Shown here: one piece after another, positions 1 to 6,338 of the stretch | How the letters are laid out: each line of letters opens with the position of its first letter | Numbering within the stretch: position 1 is the first letter of the stretch | NCBI GenBank assembly: GCA_037190665.1 | Contig: JBBCJT010000062.1 | Coordinates: 1 to 11,563 of the forward strand | Direction of reading: 5' to 3' | Length of the DNA stretch: 11,563 nucleotides | Source: JBBCJT01 sp037190665 | GTDB taxonomy: Bacteria > Pseudomonadota > Alphaproteobacteria > Acetobacterales > Acetobacteraceae | Notes under the pieces: generated by a model | Databases searched by the model: none | What the model was told of the DNA's origin: nothing | What the model saw: the letters and a program-made list of their open reading frames with translations, nothing else | Position numbers and translations under genes: made by a program

Positions 1-187
1 GGACAGCAACCTCACCGCGCTGATCAAGATGATCCTGCTCTATGCCTTCGGCACCGGGCCGATCCGCGGCTTCGCGGTGACGGTCGCCTTCGGGATCATG
101 ACCTCGATGTTCACCGCCACGATGCTGGTGCGGCTGATGACTGCCATCTGGTATCGCCGCCGCCGCCCCGCGGCGCTGCCGGTCTGA
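1..187 (+). CDS. secD: Protein translocase subunit SecD, C-terminal fragment
   Basis: Only the last 61 codons are inside the window, read from base 2 to the TGA at 185-187. The fragment contains the typical SecD C-terminal stretch: NLTALI, then a hydrophobic segment, then FGTGPIRGFAVTVAFGI and a final membrane helix (FTATMLVRLM) ending in a basic cytoplasmic tail (YRRRRP). SecD is the larger half of the SecDF membrane complex, which uses the proton gradient to help pull exported proteins through SecYEG. The gene is followed after 13 bp by secF, the usual arrangement. Identity is strong because of both sequence and position. The upstream part, including the periplasmic P1 domain, lies outside the window. 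Confidence 0.93.
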   Translation, partial: DSNLTALIKMILLYAFGTGPIRGFAVTVAFGIMTSMFTATMLVRLMTAIWYRRRRPAALPV

Positions 188-200
188 GAGGCGCACGACA

Positions 201-1145
201 ATGGCCTTCTTTCGCCTGATCCCCGACGATACGCGCATCCCGTTCATGCGGGGGCGCATCCTCGGCCTTGCCACCTCGGCGTTCCTGTCGATCGCCTCGA
301 TCATCCTGTTCATCCACCCGGGGTTGAACTACGGCATCGACTTCGCTGGCGGCATCCTGATGGAGGTGCGAACGCCGGAGGCGGCGGACTTCCCCACGCT
401 GCGCCACGTCGTCGCGCAACAGGACGTGGGGCAAGCCTCGCTGCAGGAATTCGGCTCCCCGCAGGACGTGATCGTCCGCCTGCCCCGCCAGCCCGGCGCG
501 GAAGCCGCCCAGCAACAGGCGGTCGCCAAGGTGCGCGGGGCGCTGGAGCAGGCCGTGCCAGGGCTTCAGCTCCGGCGCGTGGAGAGCGTCGGCGCCTCGG
601 TCAGCGCGGAGCTGTTACGCGACGGCATGACCGCGCTCGGCCTCGCGATGCTCGCAATGCTCGCCTATATCTGGTTCCGCTTCGAATGGCAGTTCGGCGC
701 CGGCGCGGTGGTGACGCTCGCGCTGGACGTGACCAAGGTCGTGGGCTTCTACGTGGTGACGCAGCTACCCTTCAATCTCACCTCGGTTGCCGCAATTTTG
801 ACAGTGATGGGGTTTTCCATCAACGACAAGGTCGTCGTGTACGACCGCATGCGAGAAAACCTGCGCAAGTTCAAGACCATGCCGCTCCGCCAGTTGATCG
901 ACCTGTCGATTAACGAGACGCTGAACCGGACCATCGGGACGTCGATCACCATCTTCCTGTCGGCCCTGCCGCTGGTGCTGTTCGGGGGTGAGGCGCTGCG
1001 CGAGTTCAGCATCGTCACGCTGGTCGGGCTGGTGATCGGCACCACCAGCTCCATCTTCATTGCGGCGCCTATCCTGTTGTTCCTGGGCGAAAACAAGCTG
1101 CGACGCAGCGCTGAGCCGGCGGCGGAGGGCGCTGCCCTGCGATGA
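201..1145 (+). CDS. secF: Protein translocase subunit SecF
   Basis: SecF pairs with SecD to form the SecDF accessory complex in the inner membrane, driving late steps of Sec export with the proton-motive force. The 314-aa protein has the family signature GLNYGIDFAGG at residues 41-51 directly after the first membrane helix (about 20-39). A periplasmic domain follows (about 55-135), then the VGASVS element (130-135) and five further helices (about 139-158, 165-187, 190-207, 246-264, 269-294). The conserved cytoplasmic motif INDKVVVYDRMREN lies at 207-220. Length is normal for a stand-alone SecF. The ATG at 201 follows the secD stop by 13 bp with a GAGG about 10 bases upstream. The stop overlaps the ATG of the next gene (ATGA), so translation of that gene is probably coupled to secF. 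Confidence 0.96.
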   Translation: MAFFRLIPDDTRIPFMRGRILGLATSAFLSIASIILFIHPGLNYGIDFAGGILMEVRTPEAADFPTLRHVVAQQDVGQASLQEFGSPQDVIVRLPRQPGAEAAQQQAVAKVRGALEQAVPGLQLRRVESVGASVSAELLRDGMTALGLAMLAMLAYIWFRFEWQFGAGAVVTLALDVTKVVGFYVVTQLPFNLTSVAAILTVMGFSINDKVVVYDRMRENLRKFKTMPLRQLIDLSINETLNRTIGTSITIFLSALPLVLFGGEALREFSIVTLVGLVIGTTSSIFIAAPILLFLGENKLRRSAEPAAEGAALR

Positions 1146-2092
1146 TCCGCCGGCGTAGCCTGCTGGCCGCTTCCATCCTCGCCGCGCCGCTGGTGGCGCG
1201 GGCGGAGGCGTCCCGACGGCTGACGCTGGTGGCGAGCGGTCCGAGCGGCAGCACGTCCGACATCGTGGCGCGCAGCTTCGCGCCGTTCCTCGAACGCCAC
1301 CTGCCCCGCTACCGGGTCGAGGTGGAGAACTGCCCCGGCGAGGCGGGCGTGATCGCCTATCGCCGCATCGCGGCCGGCCCCGCCGACGGCACCATGCTCG
1401 GCTGGGTCGCCACCCCTGCCCTGCCGGCGCGCGAGGTCGAGCTTGGCGGCACCGGGCTGACCGACCGGCTGACCCTGATCGGCGCGGTGGCCAAGGAGCC
1501 GGTCGCCATCGTCGCACCCGCCGAGGGGCCCGTGCGCACCGTGGCGGACCTGCTGCGCGTGGCCGAGAAAGAGCCGGTTGCAGTCACCCGCCCCGGCAGC
1601 CCGGCCTATCTCGCGGCAATGCGCCTGCAACGACTGACCGGCGTGGCGCTCGATCTGCTGGTCTTTCCGTCCAGCGGCGCCGTCCGGCAGGCGACCACCG
1701 CCGGCAACGTCGCCGCGGGCATCCTGCCGCTCGGCGAGGCCGCACCCGGCCTGCGCGAGGAAAAGCTGGTGCCGCTGGGCGTGGCGAGCCTGCGCGCCGA
1801 AGCCTTCCCCGACTGGCCGACGCTGGCCGACCAGGGCATCGCGCTCTCCGCCTGGATCCACCGGGGCCTCGCCGGCCCGGCCGGACTGTCGCCGCAGCGC
1901 CTCGCCCGGCTGTCCGCCGCATTGCGGGCCGTTGCCGCCGATCCGGAATTCCGCGCCCAGTCGGACGGCGCCGGCATCCTGACCTACCACCTTCCCGGCC
2001 CGGCCTGGATGGAGCGGATGGCGGCCGAAAAGGCCGAGATCGCGCAGCTCTGGAACGACCAGCCCTGGCCGGTCGGACGCGCCACCGGCTGA
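1142..2092 (+). CDS. Bug/TctC-family solute-binding protein (tripartite tricarboxylate transporter type)
   Basis: This 316-aa protein fits the Bug (TctC) family of periplasmic binding proteins, which deliver carboxylates or similar small acids to TctAB transporters or act as sensors. It starts with a basic, Tat-like signal (MIRRRSLL, then a hydrophobic run) with a probable cleavage after ARA at residue 21. The mature N-terminus resembles the family pattern: a beta strand (RLTLVASG), a glycine/serine ligand loop (PSGSTSDIVAR, 34-44), VEVENCPGEAG (59-69) where most members have V-x-N-x-P-G-A-x-G, and a PADGTMLGW segment (80-88). The PGGGTD ligand loop of typical members is changed here to PSGSTSD. 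It overlaps secF by 4 bp. No TctA or TctB gene is in the window, so it is an orphan binding protein and the ligand cannot be assigned. The family call is fairly sure; the transport role is inference. Confidence 0.85.
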   Translation: MIRRRSLLAASILAAPLVARAEASRRLTLVASGPSGSTSDIVARSFAPFLERHLPRYRVEVENCPGEAGVIAYRRIAAGPADGTMLGWVATPALPAREVELGGTGLTDRLTLIGAVAKEPVAIVAPAEGPVRTVADLLRVAEKEPVAVTRPGSPAYLAAMRLQRLTGVALDLLVFPSSGAVRQATTAGNVAAGILPLGEAAPGLREEKLVPLGVASLRAEAFPDWPTLADQGIALSAWIHRGLAGPAGLSPQRLARLSAALRAVAADPEFRAQSDGAGILTYHLPGPAWMERMAAEKAEIAQLWNDQPWPVGRATG

Positions 2093-2093
2093 G

Positions 2094-2109
2094 GGAGCCC
2101 TCCGGCTCC
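2094..2109 (+). terminator. Hairpin just after the secF-Bug gene pair
   Basis: A perfect 6-bp inverted repeat, GGAGCC and GGCTCC with a CTCC loop, begins two bases after the stop codon of the binding-protein gene. The tract after it (GCCCCTGCTTC) is only weakly T-rich, so this is a terminator-like hairpin rather than a textbook intrinsic terminator. Its position fits the end of a secD-secF-Bug transcript. Confidence 0.45.
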
Positions 2110-2150
2110 GCCCCTGCTTCACACACAAGCGTGGGCAGCAGCATTCGCGA

Positions 2151-2180
2151 TTGTGCGACCGGGCTGATTCTTGAGATACT
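2151..2180 (+). promoter_or_regulatory. Possible sigma-70 promoter of the EAL gene
   Basis: TTGTGC at 2151-2156 and GATACT at 2175-2180 are separated by 18 bases and lie in the only AT-richer gap of this part of the window. The match to TTGACA/TATAAT is partial (4 of 6 in each). It would place the transcription start near 2187, leaving a leader of about 40 bases before the ATG at 2230. This is a pattern match only. Confidence 0.3.
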
Positions 2181-2186
2181 GTAGTC

Positions 2187-2207
2187 AGTCGCCTTTTTTT
2201 TGCGACT
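2187..2207 (+). repeat. Inverted repeat with an eight-T loop upstream of the EAL gene
   Basis: AGTCGC (2187-2192) and GCGACT (2202-2207) are perfect inverted arms around a loop of C plus eight T residues. In this very GC-rich sequence an eight-T run is striking. It lies at or just after the predicted transcription start and 22 bases before the ATG at 2230. It could be a regulator-binding site or a leader hairpin; which one cannot be told from sequence alone. Confidence 0.4.
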
Positions 2208-2229
2208 AAACTCTTGGAATGCCCCCGTT

Positions 2230-3387
2230 ATGCCCGCCGATATCGGCCTGACCGCCGGCCGTCGCGTCCTGCTCTTGGCGGAAGGTTCCGTCTGGAGCGG
2301 GGCCGCACGCGTCGCTGCGGCCAACCTGGGGGCGACGGAAGTGGTGGAGGCTCAATCGCCGGGCGATGCCGTTCAGCTTCTCACCCATCCCGGCACCCCC
2401 TTCTCCCATCTGCTGCTCGAACCTGGCGCGGCCGGTGAGCGGATCGTCGATCTGGTCGGGCTCACCGCCGGCGAACCCGGGGCGGCCACCGCGCTCGTCT
2501 GGCTCGGCTCCGCGCCGGCCGACCCGATGCGCGGCCCGCCCGTGGCGACCTCCATCGGCGAGCTGGTCGACCTGCTGGCGGCGCGTGTGCCGACCGCCGC
2601 GCATCCGGCGCTCGGGTCACGCGAACTCGCCGCCGCCATCGCCCATGGCCGCATCGCCAATCATTACCAGCCGATCGTCAGCTTCGCCCCGGATGGCCGC
2701 CTCGCCTTCGAGGCACTGGCCCGGTGGCGGCACCCGCAGCATGGGACGCTGCCGCCCGACGCCTTCATCGCCCTCGCCGAACGTGCCGGGCTCGGCGGCT
2801 TTCTCACCGAGGATGTGACGATCCGCGCGCTGAGCGACATCGCCGCCCTGCCAGCGGAGGTGCTGCAGCCGCAGATCGGCATCAACTTCCCGCTCGACGT
2901 GCTGCTGGTGCGCGAGACGATCGACCGGCTCGATGCCGCACGGAAGGTGACCGGCCTGCCGGCCGAGCGCGTGATCGTGGAGTTGACCGAGAGCCGCCCG
3001 GTAGATGACGTGAGCGCGCTGCGTCAGGCGGCGGAGCGGCTGCGCCAGAACGGCTACCAGCTTGCGGTGGACGATGTCGGCCCCTCCGTCGCCAACCACC
3101 GCCGGCTGTTCGACCTGCCCTTCACCAGCATGAAGCTGGACAAGGATCTCGTCCGCCAGTCGGCGACGCGCCCGCAGGCGCGACAGTTCGTCGAACGCGC
3201 GATCGCGGACGGCAAGGCGCGCGGCCTGACCGTGGTGGCCGAAGGCGTGGAGACGCCGGAGATCTGGCACGCCATGCAGGCGGCCGGCGCCGACATGGCG
3301 CAGGGCTTCCTGATCGGCCGCGCCATGCCGGCCGGCGCGCTGCCCGCCTGGGCGGAAGGCTGGCACAGGCAGCGACGCTTCCCCTAA
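2230..3387 (+). CDS. EAL-domain cyclic-di-GMP phosphodiesterase with degenerate receiver-like N-terminus
   Basis: The C-terminal domain (about residues 130-380 of 385) is an EAL phosphodiesterase, which hydrolyses the second messenger cyclic-di-GMP to pGpG. All residues expected for activity are present: E161 of the EALAR motif, N219, E251 and E254 (ELTES), D281-D282, K302, E338 (AEGVET) and Q358 (QGF). Their spacing is the same as I recall for RocR. Loop 6, normally DDFG[TS]G, reads DDVGPS, which may affect activity or dimerisation. Residues 10-120 look like an alpha/beta receiver fold (strands RRVLLLAE, SHLLLEP, ALVWLG). The acidic pair of strand 1 is missing, and Glu64 sits where the phospho-acceptor Asp would be, so phosphorylation is unlikely. 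I chose ATG 2230. An in-frame TTG at 2200 adds ten residues but sits inside a hairpin with no ribosome site. No GGDEF or membrane domain is present, so the protein is probably cytosolic. Confidence 0.9.
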   Translation: MPADIGLTAGRRVLLLAEGSVWSGAARVAAANLGATEVVEAQSPGDAVQLLTHPGTPFSHLLLEPGAAGERIVDLVGLTAGEPGAATALVWLGSAPADPMRGPPVATSIGELVDLLAARVPTAAHPALGSRELAAAIAHGRIANHYQPIVSFAPDGRLAFEALARWRHPQHGTLPPDAFIALAERAGLGGFLTEDVTIRALSDIAALPAEVLQPQIGINFPLDVLLVRETIDRLDAARKVTGLPAERVIVELTESRPVDDVSALRQAAERLRQNGYQLAVDDVGPSVANHRRLFDLPFTSMKLDKDLVRQSATRPQARQFVERAIADGKARGLTVVAEGVETPEIWHAMQAAGADMAQGFLIGRAMPAGALPAWAEGWHRQRRFP

Positions 3388-3388
3388 C

Positions 3389-3408
3389 CGCCGGGGCGTT
3401 CACCGGCG
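3389..3408. terminator. Hairpin between convergent EAL and DUF1217 genes
   Basis: CGCCGG (3389-3394) and CCGGCG (3403-3408) form a 6-bp stem with an 8-base loop in the 12-bp gap and the first bases of the opposing gene. There is no T-run on either side. Its position between two convergent stops suggests a bidirectional transcription-ending or RNA-stabilising hairpin. Short GC palindromes arise often by chance in such sequence, so support is modest. Confidence 0.35.
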
Positions 3409-4839
3409 AAGGCTGAGCATCATGCCGAGGGAGGCGATGTTGTTCGTGCTGCCCGAATTGTCGAACAGCGCGGCCAACGGCGACACCGCCGCCGCGGCCT
3501 GCTTCGTCAGCAGAAAGCGCTGCGCCAGGCGGTCCACCGCCTTCGGATCCCTGAAACTCGCCAGATCGACCCGCTGCGTCAGCACGCGCTGCTGCTGCTC
3601 GAACGGCATCATCGCGAAGGCATCGCCGAGGCCGAACGCGCCGCGGGCGACCTCCATCAGCACCTTGTCGCTCATCAGCTCATTGACGGAGCCGATGTCC
3701 CCGATCATGCGGCGGAAGTACAGCGCGGCACGCACGCCGCTGGTCTCCTGCGCGATCTCGAAGGCGTTGGTGGTCCAGCGATCGACGATACCGGCCTCCA
3801 GCCGGCGTTCCTGCCCCGCGTTGCCGATCCAGGCGGCCATCGCCCGGGCATATGTCGCAAACGCCGGTTCCTTCTGCTGCGCGGCATGGCTGGCGGGGTC
3901 GTAGGGGTCCTCGGTGAGCAGCTTCGTCAGCGTCTCCTCGTTCACCGTGCCGGGGTCGAGGCCCATGGCGCGCATCGTGTAGTCGGCAAGCTCGCGGTTG
4001 CCGAGAATGTCGGACGCGGTCTCCGCCCGCTGCGCCAGCGCGGCGAAGGTGGCGAAATCGCGCGCGGAGGCGTCGGGGAAGCGGGTGGCGTAGGCGGAAA
4101 CGAAGCGTGCCGCGCCGCTGACGCGCACCGCCTCGCCCGGGGCCGCGTTCTCCATGCCGTTCATGATCCGGTCGAACACGCCCGGGTTGACCACCACCCG
4201 CGCCATGGTCCGCGCGTAATCGCGAAAGGCGGTATTGGCCTGCCGCGCCGCGAAGCTGTCCCAGGCTTCCGGGTCCTCGGTCAGCAGCAGGCGAAGCTGG
4301 TCGTCGCTCACTGCCGAGGGCGACAGGCCGAAGGCGCTCAGCGTCCGGTCGGCGAGCGCGCGATCGGCGAGCAGCGCGCCGGCCGTGCCCATCGCGGCCA
4401 GCTTCGCCTGGAAATCCTTGACCTGCGCTTCGGTCTCGACGGGGTTCATGAGCCGGTAGCTTTCCCCGATCGTCCCGGCCATCCGCGTCCGAACCGCCTC
4501 GGACGGCAGCCACTCGGCCATCGCACTGGCGAAGGCGCGGTAGCGCGGGTCCGCCATCCGGTTGGCGAAGCTCTTCTCGGCCGTCGGGTCCTCGGTCAGC
4601 AGCTTCCGCAGCACCGCGGTCTTGCCGATCTCGCTTTCCATGCCGAAGGCGGTCAGCACGAACTGCAGGGTCTTGTAGTCCTTGAGCAGATCCTCGGCGG
4701 AGGTGATCCGCGCCGCCCGCGCCTGGAACTGGTCGACATCGCGGGAGACGTCCTTGCGCGCGGCGAAGCGCGCCTCCCACGTCGCGCGGTCGCGCGTGAT
4801 CAGCGTGTAGGCGGTCGAGCCGGGGATACCGTCGAGCAT
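3400..4839 (-). CDS. DUF1217-family protein with four internal repeats
   Basis: This 479-aa protein has no signal peptide or membrane segment and matches the DUF1217 family as I recognise it, known mainly from alphaproteobacteria and often encoded near flagellar genes. The function is unknown. It is built from repeated units at about 48-110, 155-215 and 277-337, each with an L-A-D-x-T-x-x-A-x-G-L-like helix followed by the near-identical LLTEDP motif (80-85, 185-190, 307-312) and a Y-A-R-x-M-A-like helix. A fourth, diverged copy (about 386-443) keeps the helix pattern but lost LTEDP. The ATG at 4839 is chosen because the frame upstream reads arginine-rich sequence antisense to the thioesterase gene; GGATGA lies a few bases before it. 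It lies 34 bp downstream of the thioesterase stop and probably shares its transcript. No flagellar gene is in the window, so a flagellar role is only a family association. Confidence 0.85.
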   Translation of the reverse strand: MLDGIPGSTAYTLITRDRATWEARFAARKDVSRDVDQFQARAARITSAEDLLKDYKTLQFVLTAFGMESEIGKTAVLRKLLTEDPTAEKSFANRMADPRYRAFASAMAEWLPSEAVRTRMAGTIGESYRLMNPVETEAQVKDFQAKLAAMGTAGALLADRALADRTLSAFGLSPSAVSDDQLRLLLTEDPEAWDSFAARQANTAFRDYARTMARVVVNPGVFDRIMNGMENAAPGEAVRVSGAARFVSAYATRFPDASARDFATFAALAQRAETASDILGNRELADYTMRAMGLDPGTVNEETLTKLLTEDPYDPASHAAQQKEPAFATYARAMAAWIGNAGQERRLEAGIVDRWTTNAFEIAQETSGVRAALYFRRMIGDIGSVNELMSDKVLMEVARGAFGLGDAFAMMPFEQQQRVLTQRVDLASFRDPKAVDRLAQRFLLTKQAAAAVSPLAALFDNSGSTNNIASLGMMLSLRR

Positions 4840-4873
4840 GGCGGCATCATCCGGCGCATCGGGTAAAGCGAGG

Positions 4874-5365
4874 TTAACGGCGCAGCGACAGCCGCGCCGG
4901 CACCGCATCCGCCACGCGCGCGGCCGCGAAGGATTCGGCGTTCTCCGCCGGCCACGGCGCCACCTTGCGCCGCTCCAGGTCCACACAGAGGAACAGGAAC
5001 TCGCATTCGGCGACCTCCCACCCCTCCTCCGCGTGGCGCATGTGGTGGCGGACGAGGAGCCGCTTCTCGTCATGCGCCAGCACCTCGCCCGTGCAGTCGA
5101 GCGGATCGCCCAGCTTCACCTCGCGGCGGTAGCCCACCCAGCTTTCGGCCGCGAAGGTACCGAGGCCCCGCGCGCGGAACCCGGGCCCAAGGCGCAGCCG
5201 AGGCCAGAGCCGGTCGGTCGCCATGTCGAACACCGCGAGATACCAGGCGAGGTTCATGTGGCCGTAATGATCCACCCACTCGGGCCGCACGCGCACGGGC
5301 CACACCGTGCTCGTGTTGCTAATGTTGCCGTCCGTGTTGCTGTTGTTTCCGTCGTCACCGCTCAT
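4874..5365 (-). CDS. Hotdog-fold acyl-CoA thioesterase (4HBT-like)
   Basis: The 163-aa protein is a single hotdog domain of the 4-hydroxybenzoyl-CoA thioesterase type, expected to hydrolyse an acyl-CoA in the cytosol. The signature WVDHYGHMNLAWY (30-42) holds the candidate catalytic Asp32 and the conserved His36-Met37-Asn38. It is followed by the E-S-x-V-x-Y-x-R-E-V-K-x-G-D element (74-87), which shapes the substrate site in this family, and a C-terminal RRKVAPWP (132-139). The D-x-x-GHMN form resembles thioesterases linked to carnitine/betainyl-CoA breakdown, but no such pathway gene is nearby, so the substrate is open. The first 20 residues are an odd Asn/Ser/Thr-rich tail made from a tandem 21-bp repeat. 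A GTG at codon 21 could be the true start, since no clear ribosome site precedes either. The gene is divergent from the DUF2066 gene. Confidence 0.85.
   Translation of the reverse strand: MSGDDGNNSNTDGNISNTSTVWPVRVRPEWVDHYGHMNLAWYLAVFDMATDRLWPRLRLGPGFRARGLGTFAAESWVGYRREVKLGDPLDCTGEVLAHDEKRLLVRHHMRHAEEGWEVAECEFLFLCVDLERRKVAPWPAENAESFAAARVADAVPARLSLRR
5312..5353. repeat. Two-copy 21-bp tandem repeat at the thioesterase 5' end
   Basis: Units 5312-5332 and 5333-5353 match at 18 of 21 bases and are directly adjacent. On the minus strand they encode the heptads DGNNSNT and DGNISNT (residues 5-18 of the thioesterase if translation starts at 5365). The period of 21 bp keeps frame. The unit is much less GC-rich than its surroundings, which suggests a recent local duplication. 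Confidence 0.8.
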
Positions 5366-5432
5366 GCCCGAGCCATCTCACGACCCCGCGCGTCTGGCCA
5401 CCCCGCCCGCCGGAATGCGTTAGGTTCGAATC

Positions 5433-6182
5433 ATGCGCGCGATCCTGGCCGCCATTCTCCTCACTGCCCTGCCCGGCCTTGCCGCCGCACAGCCGACCCC
5501 GCTGTACGAGGCGCAGGCCATCGTGACGGGAACGGACATGCGCCAGCGCCCCGACGGCTTCGCGCGCTGCCTGCTCGACGTGCTGGCGAAGATCACCGGC
5601 AACCCGGCGGTGCGGGACGATCCGCGCGCGCAGGACCTCGCCGGGCGGGCCGATATGCTGATCGAGGATTTCGCCTACGCCGACCGCATGGCCGACAAGC
5701 CGGTGATGGATGAGCAGGGCAGCCGCGACCGCCCCTACACGCTCACCTGCCGCTTCGTCCCCGCGAAGGTGGATGCCGCGATGGCGCGGATCGGCGCGCA
5801 TCCGTGGCGTGGCCCGCGCCCGCGCCTGCTTGGCCTCGTCACCATGACGGAGCGCAACGGCGACAGCTACGCGCTGCTCGCGGACACGGTGAAGGGCGAC
5901 CGGCCGCGCAACGCATTCCTCGATGCCGCAGACCGGATGGGCATGCGGCTGACGCTGCCGGCCGATGGCGCACCGCAGCCGGAAGGTCTCGTTCCACTTG
6001 AAGGCACGCTGCGCTGGAGCGAGGAGGACCACGGCTGGGTTGCCGACTGGTCGCTGACATGGCGGGACCGGCAGCAAAGCTGGCGCATAGCCGGCGTCTC
6101 ATTCGATGAGGCGTTTCGCAAAGGCATCGACGGCGCTGCGGAAATTCTGTCGGGCAACGCGACGCGAATGCCCGTGCGCTGA
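5433..6182 (+). CDS. DUF2066-domain secreted protein
   Basis: This 249-aa protein carries a clear Sec signal peptide: MRAILAAILLTALPGLAAA with likely cleavage before Gln20. The following sequence fits DUF2066, a family of uncharacterised proteobacterial envelope proteins. It shows the N-terminal strand YEAQAIVTGTD (25-35), a helix (GFARCLLDVLAKITGN, 42-57), then a strand-rich part with RPRLLGLVTM (129-138) and an alternating hydrophobic C-terminus with W-S-L-T-W-R (206-211). There is no lipobox cysteine, so it is predicted to be periplasmic rather than a lipoprotein. The ATG has a TAGG eight bases upstream. It is divergent from the thioesterase across a 67-bp gap, which must hold both promoters, although I see no convincing one. 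No catalytic motif was seen and the role is unknown. Confidence 0.82.
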   Translation: MRAILAAILLTALPGLAAAQPTPLYEAQAIVTGTDMRQRPDGFARCLLDVLAKITGNPAVRDDPRAQDLAGRADMLIEDFAYADRMADKPVMDEQGSRDRPYTLTCRFVPAKVDAAMARIGAHPWRGPRPRLLGLVTMTERNGDSYALLADTVKGDRPRNAFLDAADRMGMRLTLPADGAPQPEGLVPLEGTLRWSEEDHGWVADWSLTWRDRQQSWRIAGVSFDEAFRKGIDGAAEILSGNATRMPVR

Positions 6183-6212
6183 TCCGTTGCGGCGCAATAT
6201 GAGCGTGCCGAT

Positions 6213-6228
6213 TGCATGCATGCGCATG
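6213..6228. promoter_or_regulatory. Cluster of overlapping palindromes upstream of the CIS operon
   Basis: TGCATGCA (6213-6220), CATGCATG (6215-6222) and ATGCGCAT (6220-6227) are interlocked 8-bp palindromes in the 156-bp gap before the contractile-injection genes. An operator role is speculative. The rest of the gap (6183-6338) is relatively AT-rich, includes a small TTGC/GCAA hairpin right after the DUF2066 stop, and shows no promoter I would defend. Confidence 0.25.
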
Positions 6229-6338
6229 ACGTTTCTTTCACGCGATGTTTTCGTTGCGTGGAGACAACCTCGCGGACTAGCGTCATGCAGCAGGTCCCCC
6301 AACACCTGCACATTCATGTGGGAAGGCCGGTCCGGCGC

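Noticed and set aside
749..2128. Open minus-strand frame opposite secF and the Bug-family gene
   Set aside because: It runs across two well supported plus-strand genes and shows no domain, signal or sensible composition.
2200..2229. TTG at 2200 as start of the EAL protein
   Set aside because: It lies inside the T-loop hairpin, has no ribosome site, would sit only about 13 bases after the predicted transcription start, and adds ten residues with no structural role. It cannot be fully excluded.
3886..4866. Open plus-strand frame opposite the DUF1217 gene
   Set aside because: His/Arg/Gly-rich with no motif, while the minus strand shows clear internal repeats and family resemblance.
4840..5073. 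N-terminal extension of the DUF1217 protein up to 5073
   Set aside because: This stretch overlaps the thioesterase gene on the same strand in another frame and reads as Arg/Ser-rich nonsense. The ATG at 4839 begins the family-like sequence.
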